Numbered from the stretch's first letter, positions 40,171 through 49,088 are shown. The stretch: DNA of 64,000 nt from Fusobacterium necrophorum subsp. necrophorum (GCF_004006635.1 NZ_CP034842.1:2418001-2482000), one strand, 5' to 3'. Program-made: numbers and translations. The notes: a model not told the origin generated them from the sequence alone.

Positions 40171-42385
40171 GCTGCTGCAGTTATCACCGCTGTTATAGCT
40201 GCTCCACTTACTAGTCCTGTTGCAAATTCTTTTCCAACATTGCTATAGTTCAATTCTCTTTCTAAATACTCTTTTCTCGCTTCTAAAAGATTTTTTCTAA
40301 GTGGATCTTTTTCTACTAATATTTCTTTTTCCAATTTTGGTAGTTCAGCTTCAATATATTCAGGTCTATTCCAGCCTTTTTTCATGTAATCTACATTTTC
40401 ATCAAATTCTTCTAATAATTTTTCAGCTTCTTCTTTTAAAGCTATTTTAGTTTTTTCATCAATTTTACTTGGATTATCGTTTATTTCAGACATAGTTCTT
40501 GAATTTTTTAAAGAAGCTGTAGAAATATTAGCGAATCCCTCTATAATTTCTCCATATTTATCAGAACTAACAACAGTATCTTTATCCATTACAGCATCAT
40601 TTAATTGAGAAATATTGAACTCGCTTACTTCTCCTTTTTTTGCTCTGCTCTTTATTTCTTCATAAGCTATTTCTCCTGCTACTGTTGCTCTTAATTCGCC
40701 CTTATCGTTAGATTTTCCTTTTTTATCTTTTAAATCTTCAGATATTTTCCATTCTCTTGCAATAAGCGCTCTTATTTCTGCTTTGTCTTCAATATCTTTA
40801 CTGATAAATATCTTATTTGTTGTTTCATCATAAAAAGCAACTAATTCTTTATTTTCAGCATTAAGCTCTTCTTTTCTTTCTTTTACTCCTTCTGGAAGCT
40901 CAGAACTATTTATATCAAATTTTTCTATTGCTTTTATGTCTAGTTTTTCTAGAATTTCTTTTGATGAAAAATCTTTTTCTTTTGCTATTAACTTCATTTC
41001 TGGAGCTGTTTGAGTTCTTATAACTGATTCTTTTATTTCAGTTAAATTTCTTCTTTCAGGGTCTCCTTTATCTTGGCTTTTATCGCCAACAATGATATTT
41101 TCTACTGTTTTTGTTACTGTTCCTTTTAAAGAGTCAACCTCTATTTTTGCAACTTCTACTTTTTGTTTAAATTCTTCTGGTTTTGCAATAGCTTTTACTA
41201 GGTTATCTTCTACATAAACATTTGTTGAACTAGAGCTATCTTTTGTTATTTCATTTGCTTTTGATAAATCTCTATTGATTGTATCTCCACTTGATTTTTC
41301 TATCTCAACATTATCTACAACTGTATTTCTTGCTATTCCTTCTTTTTCTGAATTAGAATAATTGAAGCCTGCTCCTGATGTTCCTACTGAACCACCAACT
41401 GTTTTTAATTTATCAGAATTTTCAAGATTTTTTCCTGTATAGTTTTCTATTGCAATCTTACCATTATCTGTTGTTCCTATTATAGAAGCTGTATTATCTA
41501 CATTTCCTATTTTTAAATTAGAATCTTCTCCAATTATAAATGCAGTCTGATTATCAACAAAATTGCTGTCTCCCTTTGTTCTACTTGCGCTTATATTTCC
41601 AGTTGGTGTTCCTGTTAAGAAGTTTATTCCTAGATTTGTACCTTTGGTATCTCCTTTTGTTTTAGAAGTATTTTGCTTAGACTCAATATTCAAGTTCTCT
41701 ATATTTCCTGTTACTTTTCCACCTGTTTGAGTAAAGCCTGAAAGTTGCATATTTTTTGTGTTATTATGAACTTCATTTACCTCTACAAAACTTCCATTTT
41801 GATAAACTGTTTCCTCTGTATTTAGCTTATTTTTTGAAGCATTTACATTCAATGAAATAGAAGGTTCACTATCTGTTATTCCTATACTTACACCTATTCC
41901 ACTAGCACTACCTTTAGATTTGTAATAATGATTAAGTTCAACGGCTTCTTTTGTAATATTTTCAACATTGTTATATACAAATGTAGTATTTTGTGCTTGA
42001 GTTCCTTGATATTTTACATTCTTATTATCATTGTAAGTTATTTTTGCATTTTCATCAAGACCTGTAATGTTTGTTACAACAGCTTTTTCTGTATGAGATT
42101 TTGTTTTTTGTTTTGATTTACTATATCCAGCACTTCCACCTGCTTGTACATAGAAACTATTATTACTTGTAAATTTATTATCTTTTACATCTTTTGCTGT
42201 TGCTTGTTTTCCATCTTTTGTTTTAATATTAGAAGCCAAGCCATCAACAGTACCAGTCACAACATTTCCTACATTTACAAGTCCACCTAGCGCATCTCCA
42301 TTTCCTATTTGCTCTAGTGCATTAGCTCCTTGTTTTATTCTTTCTAAGGCTGGTGAGCTTACATTTGCAGATATTCCAAAACTAC
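40164..42385 (-). pseudogene. FhaB/CdiA-like filamentous protein, middle fragment
   Basis: About 740 codons of a type Vb (two-partner) secreted filament. The first part, from the frameshift at 42386, reads SSFGISANVSSPALERIKQG and then the DUF637/hemagglutinin-type repeats with Asn-rich beta strands (NTTFVYNNVENITKEAVELN, MQLSGFTQTGGKVTGN). The second part (from about residue 420) is the pretoxin region, Lys/Glu-rich, with LIAREWKISEDLKDKKGKS and ELRATVAGEIAYEEI. A short hydrophobic end (GLVSGAAITAVITAAA) resembles the membrane-insertion segment before toxin tips. It lacks its own start; the nominal ATG at 42260 is internal. Composition is very AT-rich and lysine/asparagine-heavy, unlike the flanking core genes. 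Confidence 0.75.
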
Positions 42386-43849
42386 TTTTTTTGTACTTGT
42401 TTTAACATCTCTTTCATCTTTTCTTGCGCCATATATTACATCTCCATTATTAATGGTAATATCTCCATGATTAAAATTAGTAGCCGTTATTTCAGCTCCT
42501 TTATTTAATACTGTTCCATCGCCTAGTACAAGATTAGATTTAATATTTGTCTTATCTTTTTCATCATAGTTAAATTGATTTTTTCCATAAGCTACCTTAA
42601 AACTATTTTTACTAATACTTAAAGATAGTCCTTTTTTCTTTTCTTCCAATATATATTTATTATAAATAGCTTTTGAGTCTGTTGTTAATTTCCCATCTAT
42701 ATAGCTATCTTTTCCGAAAACTAGATTACTTCCTACGACATTTACATCGCCGTTTATTACTCCTCTATTTTCTACATATAGAGTACCCGCAACGTTATTT
42801 TCACTATGTTGTATTTCTGTTTTAGAATGAGATTTTAAAAGGTCTTTTGTCTTTGATCTGTTTTCGGTATTGATCTTATCTACATTGGAATCTATATTTA
42901 CTTTATCTACAGCTAAGTTAGCATTCTTTGCAACAACTGCAGAACCTTTAATATTCATATTCTTAGCACGTACATTTAAATTTTCTGCATTTACATTTGA
43001 CCCTATATTTGATTCAAAAGCATAAGAATTAAAATTATTTCCATCTTTTCCAAACTTTTGCTCTCCACTTAGTTTTTGGGAGGAAATATTGACATCTTCT
43101 TTTACAGCTATATTTAAATCTTTTGCGCTTGTTTTTCCTGCGATACTTGTATAGTTATCTGCAATAATATTAAGTTTTTTTCCTGATGAAATTTCTGCTA
43201 TCTTTTCTAGCTCACTATGTTTTGTTCTGTTTAAATCTCTGTAATTGCGATTAGTTTCTGTTATTGTGCTTCTATTTAATATATCTCCATTTTTAGCAAT
43301 TACATTAAGTTCTTCTGTCGCAGATATGTTAGAGCCAATATTAAAGATATCATTATCAGCAACTAAGCTGGTTTTCTCTCCCCTTATTTCTGCTATTTGG
43401 TTGCCGATACTCCTATTTACTATGTGATCTGCTTCTAGATATGTTGTTCCTTTCTTTCCAATAAGGGCAGTATTATCAAGTGTTTTCGCCTTTATAGAAG
43501 TTAGTTCTGTTCCTTCAATTCTGCTTCTTCCATCTGCCTTTATATTAGCAAGAGTATTTTTAGATAGATACACTTTAGGCGCAAGTACTTTTATACCACT
43601 TACCTCTTGATATTCGTACCAAACAATATCCTTATCAAGTTTTGATATTTGTTCTTTTGTTAGAGCTTTTCCAATGGTAAGATTTAATTTTGTTGCTTCA
43701 GTGCTTGCATTATCGATGAATTCTTTCATGGATATTGCTTTCCCATTTAAGAATCTTGTTCCTAATTTTTCTACTACAGTTCTTTCTATGAATTGGTTTT
43801 CATAGAAAGCATCCCCTAATCTTTTTACTCGATCCCATGTTTCTTCTTT
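42359..43849 (-). pseudogene. FhaB/CdiA-like filamentous protein, 5'-truncated fragment
   Basis: About 490 codons of hemagglutinin-repeat beta-helix sequence: ALIGKKGTTYLEADHIVNRS, SLVADNDIFNIGSNISAT, LNIIADNYTSIAGKTSA and similar Asn/Asp/Ser-rich turns. The frame is open right up to the IS30 left end at 43850 (LKEETWDRVKRLGDAFYEN), so the first ATG at 43729 is internal and the N-terminus, with signal and TPS domain, is gone. The frame ends at 42359 after a run of seven A residues on the coding strand (42386-42392); eight would continue into the next fragment (TKKSSFGISAN). No FhaC/CdiB-type transporter gene is in the window. Confidence 0.78.
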
Positions 43850-43851
43850 AA

Positions 43852-45013
43852 GTTGTAAAATAAAGTGTCACACTAAAATAAAATAAAAAGAACCATAAGT
43901 AGTTTTCTATGATATGATTAATTTGCCGATCAATCAAAAGGAGATAAACTACTATGGTTCAACAAAAGTATACTATAAAAAGAGAAAAAGGTAAACATTT
44001 AACTTCCATTGAAAGAGGAAAAATTGAAGCTTACTTTAAATTAGGGTATTCTAAAACTAAGATTGCTCAGTTAATTGATGTTTCTAGGAGAACTATTCAA
44101 AGAGAAATTAAAAGAGGTTGGGTAGAAGGATTACAAAACTCTGATTTATCTCTTTACGACACATACTCTGCGCATAAAGCTCAAAGAAAATATAATGATT
44201 CTCAAAGAAAAAAAGAAGGTAATTTAAAAATAGATAAGAATTATGAATTAATTAATTTTCTAGAAAACTCTATGCTTATTGATAAAAATTCTCCCTATGC
44301 AGCTTTAGAAAGTGCTAAAAAGAAGGGTTTCAATGTAAATATATCATTAAAAACATTGTATAACTATATTCATAAAGAATTATTTATAAAATTTACTGAG
44401 AAAGATATGTGTTACAAAAAAGATATAAGAAAAAAATCTCTCAAAGAAAAAAGAATAAGAAAACAAGGAGGAAAATCAATAGAACAAAGGGCACAGCTAA
44501 TTAATAATAGAGAGGAAATAGGTCATTTTGAGATGGACACTGTTGTAGGCAAAAGAGGAAGCTCTTCATGTCTTTTAGTTCTTACAGATAGAAAATCAAG
44601 ATTAGAAGTAATAAGAAAATTAAAGTCTAAAACAGTAAAAGATGTTGTGGAAACAGTAAAAAATATTGTTAGAGAATATCCAGAACTAATAAAGACAATT
44701 ACAAGTGATAATGGAAGCGAATTTATGAATGCTGAAGCAATAGAAGAGTTAGGAATAGAATACTTTTATGCACATAGTTATAGTTCAGGAGAAAGAGGAA
44801 GTAATGAAAATAATAATAAATTAATTAGGCGCTATATAAAAAAGGGAGTAGATATAGGTTCTATAAGCGAAGAAGAAATAATAAGAATAGAAGAGTGGAT
44901 GAATTCATATCCAAGAAAATTATTTAATGGGAAAAGTTCCTTAGAAGTATATTCTAAAGAACTTACAAAATATTTTTCTTAGTGTGACATTTACTATTGC
45001 AATTTACAGTTTT
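43852..45013 (+). mobile_element. IS30-family element, intact copy
   Basis: About 1.16 kb with one transposase gene. The left end (AAGTTGTAAAATAAAGTGTC at about 43850-43869) and the right end (about 44983-45013) share TGTAAA at the tip and GTCACACTAA further in, as imperfect terminal inverted repeats. The same ends occur in the decayed copy at 36382-37294 and, for the left end, at 1639. Exact tips and target duplication cannot be fixed by eye. Confidence 0.9.
43954..44982 (+). CDS. IS30-family transposase
   Basis: A full-length 342-residue transposase. The N-terminal helix-turn-helix (KHLTSIERGKIEAYF, YSKTKIAQLIDVSRRTIQ) binds the terminal repeats. The DDE catalytic residues are D195 (HFEMDTVVGK), D252 (TSDNGSEF) and E285 (GSNENNNKLIRR), with the 33-residue D-E spacing typical of IS30. 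No frameshift or stop is seen, so it may be active. AAAGGAG precedes the start. The stop codon overlaps the right terminal region. Confidence 0.95.
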   Translation: MVQQKYTIKREKGKHLTSIERGKIEAYFKLGYSKTKIAQLIDVSRRTIQREIKRGWVEGLQNSDLSLYDTYSAHKAQRKYNDSQRKKEGNLKIDKNYELINFLENSMLIDKNSPYAALESAKKKGFNVNISLKTLYNYIHKELFIKFTEKDMCYKKDIRKKSLKEKRIRKQGGKSIEQRAQLINNREEIGHFEMDTVVGKRGSSSCLLVLTDRKSRLEVIRKLKSKTVKDVVETVKNIVREYPELIKTITSDNGSEFMNAEAIEELGIEYFYAHSYSSGERGSNENNNKLIRRYIKKGVDIGSISEEEIIRIEEWMNSYPRKLFNGKSSLEVYSKELTKYFS

Positions 45014-45034
45014 GGAAAAATAAAAAAATAAAGC

Positions 45035-45063
45035 TTGCTTTTTTGTTCTAAAAGATTTATAAT
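45035..45063 (+). promoter_or_regulatory. Promoter downstream of the IS30 element
   Basis: TTGCTT (45035-45040), a 17-base spacer and TATAAT (45058-45063). It drives the small gene at 45120. Confidence 0.6.
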
Positions 45064-45119
45064 TTATATAGATAAATATAAAATATATATAAAAATTCAA
45101 TATAAAGGAGATGGTAACG

Positions 45120-45302
45120 ATGACAAATTTTATTCAAAATATAGTAGATGAAAAAGCAATTTCTCTATTGGGAAAGGAAAAAATCACACAGTTGCTCTCT
45201 TCTCTTCAAGATTTAGATAAAGAACTTGCTTCTTTTGGAGAATCTGAAATGAAGCAACTTATTTCATGTCTAAGAAACAAAATTTGTGAATTAGCCAAAT
45301 AG
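45120..45302 (+). CDS. Small cytosolic protein (60 aa), unknown
   Basis: A short helical protein (MTNFIQNIVDEKAISLLGK..., then SLQDLDKELASFGESEMKQL) without a family I can name. The ATG at 45120 is preferred over 45111 because AAAGGAG lies 9 bases before it. It is a single-gene transcript: a good promoter upstream and a strong terminator downstream argue that it is real despite the size. Confidence 0.6.
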   Translation: MTNFIQNIVDEKAISLLGKEKITQLLSSLQDLDKELASFGESEMKQLISCLRNKICELAK

Positions 45303-45328
45303 ATTTTCATTTTTACAACCATATAAAG

Positions 45329-45360
45329 AGAACCGTTTCTTCGGAAGCGGTTCTTTTTTT
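45329..45360 (+). terminator. Rho-independent terminator
   Basis: Eleven-base arms 45329-45339 and 45344-45354 (one G-T pair) around TTCG, followed by seven or more T residues. It ends the 60-residue gene's transcript. Confidence 0.92.
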
Positions 45361-45445
45361 ACTTCCCATGTCATGATGAGTACAAAAGTGGCACTCAATG
45401 ATGAAAAAAGAAGAAGTACTAGGGAAGATAGGAAGCTTCTGTTCC

Positions 45446-45492
45446 TTGACAAAGAAAAGAAGAAATGGTAATATATGTATTATAGGTAATAC
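45446..45492 (+). promoter_or_regulatory. Promoter and operator of the toxin-antitoxin pair
   Basis: TTGACA (45446-45451), a 17-base spacer and TAATAT (45469-45474). Over and after the -10 box are interlocking dyads: TAATA-TATG-TATTA (45469-45482) and GTATTA-TAGG-TAATAC (45477-45492). Both use a 4-base centre, as expected for cooperative binding of ribbon-helix-helix antitoxin dimers. Confidence 0.65.
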
Positions 45493-45508
45493 AAAAAGGA
45501 GGGATAGT

Positions 45509-45769
45509 ATGATTACAAAAACTATTAAAATGGAAGAAAAGTTAATTCAAGATATATTAGAAATATCTAAAATTTATAATATGAGTTTTTCCGATTTTGT
45601 AAGAAAAGCTTTAAAGAAAGAAATTGAAGAAAAAAAGAATGATTTTTTTTATAAAATGAAAACAGTAGCCTACGCTACTAAGGAGGAAACAGAAGATATT
45701 CTGGAAGGATTGAATTCTTTGGCAAAAGAAGACTTGGAATATGTTGAGGAAGAAGAGATTGCCTTATGA
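45509..45769 (+). CDS. RelB-like ribbon-helix-helix antitoxin
   Basis: An 86-residue antitoxin. The N-terminal strand (MITKTIKMEEKLIQDI) and helices (YNMSFSDFVRKALKKEIEE) form a ribbon-helix-helix DNA-binding domain. The acidic C-terminal tail (EDILEGLNSLAKEDLEYVEEEE) would wrap the toxin. The ATG at 45509 follows AGGAGGG; the longer frame from 45398 would start before the promoter. Its stop overlaps the toxin start (ATGA), so antitoxin and toxin are translated in step. Confidence 0.85.
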   Translation: MITKTIKMEEKLIQDILEISKIYNMSFSDFVRKALKKEIEEKKNDFFYKMKTVAYATKEETEDILEGLNSLAKEDLEYVEEEEIAL

Positions 45770-46032
45770 TTAAGATACGGTATAATAAGCAATCTTCCAA
45801 ATTTTTTAAACAACATCAAGCAGTAAAAAATAAATTCATTGCCAATTTGAAAGCTTTTTATTTGGAAGAAAATGCAAATGTGGATATTAAGAGATTACAA
45901 ACTCCGATAGAGTTATATAGAATGAGGATAGGAAAGTACCGAGTTATTTATTCCATAGAAAAAAATACACTTATTTTGATTTCTGTGGAAAAAGCAGATA
46001 CAAGAAGAGATATTTATAAAAACTTCCCATAG
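45766..46032 (+). CDS. RelE/ParE-superfamily toxin
   Basis: An 88-residue toxin of the RelE type, which cleaves mRNA on the ribosome. Family features are the basic N-terminal helix pair (KQSSKFFKQHQAVKNKF), the strand with LYRMRIGKYRVIYSI, where the Arg residues are usually active, and the C-terminal ISVEKADTRRDIYK. It forms a two-gene operon with the antitoxin. ParE-type gyrase poisons share this fold, so the target is not certain. Confidence 0.85.
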   Translation: MIKIRYNKQSSKFFKQHQAVKNKFIANLKAFYLEENANVDIKRLQTPIELYRMRIGKYRVIYSIEKNTLILISVEKADTRRDIYKNFP

Positions 46033-46264
46033 AGCCACTTAGGTGGAATAACAGTATACTTTGACAAAAAAAGAAGAAAAGTCCCTGAGAGTTGCTCAGA
46101 GAGGAAGCAAAAACTGCTCCCTCGAAAAATCGGCATGTATGGAAATCCATTTTTTCTTTTTTTGCCGTTTTGGATACTGAACGGCGAAATACCTCTAAAA
46201 TTCATACTTTTCGAAAAAAATATGAGACGATTTCAGCCCTTTATAAAAAAAGAGACTAGGGAAA

Positions 46265-46675
46265 TTACCTGAAAGCTCTTTGAGGAGGCTTATTTTGCCT
46301 CTTATTTGTCAAGCCATAGACGGCATATACGGAATTTTTGAAACCGGAGTGTTCGTCAATCAGACTACATTTCCAAGCATTAGAAGTATTTCTTCTATTA
46401 TTCCGTCTATCGTGAGAATATTGATTCATTCTTCTTTCCCATCTATCGCCTAATCTAGCTCCTATGTGGCTGCCAATTTCAGCACCTGCAAGAGCCCCGA
46501 AGTCTCACCATCATAGTCTAAATTTTTCTCTTCTTTCTCTTTCTTTTCTATTTGAATGTCTTAAAGAAGAGTCTCTATCACTCCTTTCACCCGCTCTCTC
46601 TTTTGCTTCTAATATAGATGAATTAAGAAATAAAGTAAAAAGTGATGTCAAAATTATAAATTTGTCATTTTTCAT
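46265..46675 (-). pseudogene. Broken gene for a small exported glycine-zipper protein
   Basis: The ATG at 46675, preceded by GAGAAGAAG, opens a signal peptide (MKNDKFIILTSLFTLFL, cleavage near SSILEAKE). An Arg/Glu-rich stretch (SNRKERERREKFRL) follows, then stops TGA and TGA. The same frame resumes with FGALAGAEIGSHIGARLG, a glycine zipper, then DRWERRMNQYSHDRRNN and a terminus at 46265. A short frame-shifted piece (DYDGET) could bridge the stops if two small indels are corrected. I read it as a decayed periplasmic protein of glycine-zipper type. Between 46033 and 46264 I see nothing recognisable. Confidence 0.5.
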
Positions 46676-46852
46676 ATCTTCTTCTCTTTATAGTTTATAA
46701 ATAAAAATTTTTTTATATTTATATCTTATGAATAAGTAAAATTCAATGAAACACTGCAATATTTTTAATACAAAAAGAAAGAATAAAATATCTATTTTTA
46801 TTCCTTTTTTTATTGCCTAATATAATATTTTATATTCCTAATTTTTTTAATA

Positions 46853-46881
46853 TTGATTATTTTTATCTACTATGATATTAT
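46853..46881 (+). promoter_or_regulatory. Promoter of the TonB-dependent receptor gene
   Basis: TTGATT (46853-46858), a 17-base spacer and TATTAT (46876-46881). The predicted start, about 46888, coincides with the first base of a long-range inverted repeat. From 46676 to 46852 the sequence is plain AT-rich DNA without a visible gene. Confidence 0.6.
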
Positions 46882-46887
46882 TTACTT

Positions 46888-46939
46888 GTGAACTTTTTCA
46901 TTCTATCCATTTTCTATGAAAATCAAGAAAAAAGTTCAC
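46888..46939 (+). repeat. Inverted repeat at the predicted mRNA 5' end
   Basis: GTGAACTTTTT (46888-46898) and AAAAAGTTCAC (46929-46939) are perfect 11-bp arms around a 30-base loop. In RNA they would give a stem at the very 5' end of the receptor transcript; in DNA they could be an operator. An alternative inner pairing (TTTTTCAT with ATGAAAA) is possible. Confidence 0.55.
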
Positions 46940-46991
46940 AAAGATACACAAAAACAGCACCAATGAAACATCAATCTTGAAAGGAGGCAAT

Positions 46992-47018
46992 ATGATAAAA
47001 GGAAAGCTTTTATCATAG
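46992..47018 (+). CDS. Leader peptide ORF (8 codons) forming an 11-bp hairpin
   Basis: ATG at 46992 with an excellent AAGGAGG 4 bases upstream encodes MIKGKLLS and stops at TAG 47016-47018. The same bases form a perfect hairpin with arms 46991-47001 and 47007-47017. The receptor ATG follows 9 bases after the stop and has no ribosome site of its own. A ribosome reading the leader would melt the hairpin and end next to the receptor start, so the arrangement suggests translational coupling or attenuation. Confidence 0.5.
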   Translation: MIKGKLLS

Positions 47019-47026
47019 CAAATAAC

Positions 47027-49006
47027 ATGAAAAAATTATTCTTACTATTTTCTTTGATTGCCTGTTCCAATTCGGTTTACTCCGAAATCATCCATTTGGG
47101 GGCAAGTGACATTTACTCTGATACTGGTTATGCGACCAATATAAGAAGTACGACTTCATCTCCTTTTATAATAACTGCAAAAGAAATTCAGGAAAAAAGG
47201 TTTGCAAGTCTCTCTGAAATTTTGGCAAGTCTTCCGGGAATCACTATACGAGAGGGATACGAACCTGAAATTGATTTGAGAGGACAGGGATACTCGAAAG
47301 CAAGGGCAACCATTCAGGTCATGATAGACGGTGTGCCTGTCAATATGCTGGATTCTTCTCATAGAAAAGTTCCCTTAAATACTGTAAATCCGAATCAAAT
47401 CGAACGAATCGAAGTCATTCCGGGTGGAGGAGCTGTTTTATATGGGAATGGAACGGCAGGCGGTGTCATCAATATTCTTACTAAAAAACATCGAGGAAAT
47501 TTTGGAAATATAGGCTATCGTTATGGAAGTTTTGGAGATCGTAAATACGATATTGCCGCAGGAACCAGTTTAGGAAACTTTGACTTTGCTCTTGATTATT
47601 CCAATGAAGATAAAAACGGCTACAGAAGAAATTCTCCTTCCGATTCGGATTATTTTTCTGCCAGAATTGCTTATAACTTCAATAAAAATGATACAATTGC
47701 TCTAAAATACAGAGGATATAGAACAGAGTATAAACAGTACAACGGTTTAAGCAAAAAGCAAGTACAGGAAGACAGAAGACAGAACGGAATGGCCCCCGGA
47801 CAAAAAGGTTCCACTGATAGAAAGTTGGATGAATACAGTTTCAATTTTCATAAAAGAGTAGGAAAAAACAACGATCTTAGTTTCCATGCCTATAAACTAG
47901 AAAGCGATATAAAAACAAGATCACAAACTCCAAAATTAACGAGAATTGTAAAAGCGGAAGATAATAGATCAGGAGTAAAAATCAAAGATAAATTGAATTA
48001 TGGAAATGGTAACAACATTATTATCGGTGCAGGTTATACCAATCATACCATGTTTTTAAGCAACATAAAAGTAGAGAAAAAGACTCTGGAAAGCTTCGCC
48101 TTGAACACATTGAAATTCGGAAAACTTGAATTTTCACAAGGATTGAGATTTGAAAAATCCAAATATCAAGGAGATGCCGCCAAAGCTTTCGGATTAAAAA
48201 GTGGAGAAACTTCTAAAACACTGGAGAACTATGGTGCTTCCCTAGCTCTTAATTATTTGTATTCTCATGCAGGAAATGTATATGTGAAATATGAGAGAGC
48301 TTTTAATACTCCTGCCCCTTTACAAACCATAAAAAATATTAACTGGCAAACCTATAACAGTGATGCAAAATCAGAAAAAAGTAATACCTATGAAATCGGC
48401 TTCCGAGACTATATTCTAAATTCCATAGTCAGTGCTTCCGCTTATTATAGTGAAACCGCAAATGAATTAAAAACAGTTTGGTTAGGTAGCCATTTCCATG
48501 ATCTTTCCAATTTTAATACCATCAACTATGGAAAGACAAAGAGATACGGATTCGATTTGAAGGCGGAACAGAAATTTGAAAAATTCAGAATTTCAGAATC
48601 CTATTCCTTTGTAAATGCTAAAATCATAAAAAGTGGGGAAACTGCCAGTCAAAAAGCAACGGAAGGAAAATATATTCCTGATGTTCCGAAACACAAGTTT
48701 GTACTTTCGACTGATTATGATTTTAATGAAAAATTCTCTATTGGAGCAAGCTATCAATACCAAGCTGCTGCATATATTGACTCTCGAAACAGCTTGGGAA
48801 AAGAAGGGAAAAAATCAATTGTGAATTTGAGAGCAAACTATAAATTCAATGATCATTTCCACATTTATGCCGGAATTAAAAATCTATTTAATGCAAAATA
48901 CTATGATTCTGTGGGTTATACTACTGCCAAACCAAATAGGATATATAAGGTTTACAACCCTGCACCAAGCAGAAATTACTATATGGGATTTGATTATAAA
49001 TTCTAA
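47027..49006 (+). CDS. TonB-dependent outer-membrane receptor
   Basis: A 659-residue outer-membrane receptor for an iron source, haem or a cobalamin-like ligand, energised by TonB. A signal peptide (MKKLFLLFSLIACSNSVYS) is followed by a plug domain at about 40-150: FASLSEILASLPGITI, IDLRGQGYS, VMIDGVPVN, IERIEVIPGGGAVLYGNGT and GGVINILTKK. The 22-strand barrel closes with the C-terminal YYMGFDYKF and its terminal Phe. Ligand specificity is not visible. Expression is probably controlled by the structured leader upstream. A bidirectional terminator separates it from the convergent DUF4198 gene. Confidence 0.92.
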   Translation: MKKLFLLFSLIACSNSVYSEIIHLGASDIYSDTGYATNIRSTTSSPFIITAKEIQEKRFASLSEILASLPGITIREGYEPEIDLRGQGYSKARATIQVMIDGVPVNMLDSSHRKVPLNTVNPNQIERIEVIPGGGAVLYGNGTAGGVINILTKKHRGNFGNIGYRYGSFGDRKYDIAAGTSLGNFDFALDYSNEDKNGYRRNSPSDSDYFSARIAYNFNKNDTIALKYRGYRTEYKQYNGLSKKQVQEDRRQNGMAPGQKGSTDRKLDEYSFNFHKRVGKNNDLSFHAYKLESDIKTRSQTPKLTRIVKAEDNRSGVKIKDKLNYGNGNNIIIGAGYTNHTMFLSNIKVEKKTLESFALNTLKFGKLEFSQGLRFEKSKYQGDAAKAFGLKSGETSKTLENYGASLALNYLYSHAGNVYVKYERAFNTPAPLQTIKNINWQTYNSDAKSEKSNTYEIGFRDYILNSIVSASAYYSETANELKTVWLGSHFHDLSNFNTINYGKTKRYGFDLKAEQKFEKFRISESYSFVNAKIIKSGETASQKATEGKYIPDVPKHKFVLSTDYDFNEKFSIGASYQYQAAAYIDSRNSLGKEGKKSIVNLRANYKFNDHFHIYAGIKNLFNAKYYDSVGYTTAKPNRIYKVYNPAPSRNYYMGFDYKF

Positions 49007-49041
49007 CATTTTCTTACAATAAAATTTCCTCAGGAAAAGAA

Positions 49042-49077
49042 AAAAGATAAGCCCTGAAAAGAGGACTTATCTTTTTT
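49042..49077. terminator. Bidirectional terminator between convergent genes
   Basis: Arms AAAAGATAAG (49042-49051) and CTTATCTTTT (49066-49075) are perfect inverted repeats, with A-run on one side and T-run on the other, so it can serve both the receptor gene and the convergent one. Confidence 0.85.
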
Positions 49078-49088
49078 ATTTCTTCCAA

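Noticed and set aside
43852..45013. IS30 insertion as a simple interruption of the filamentous gene
   Set aside because: The other half of the gene is not found after 45013, so a plain insertion does not explain the junction.
46014..46205. A 63-codon minus-strand frame after the toxin gene
   Set aside because: No ribosome site, overlaps the end of the relE-like gene, no recognisable sequence; composition looks like chance.
46464..46700. Plus-strand frame of 78 codons over the decayed exported-protein gene
   Set aside because: Antisense shadow; the minus strand has signal peptide, ribosome site and a glycine zipper in frame.
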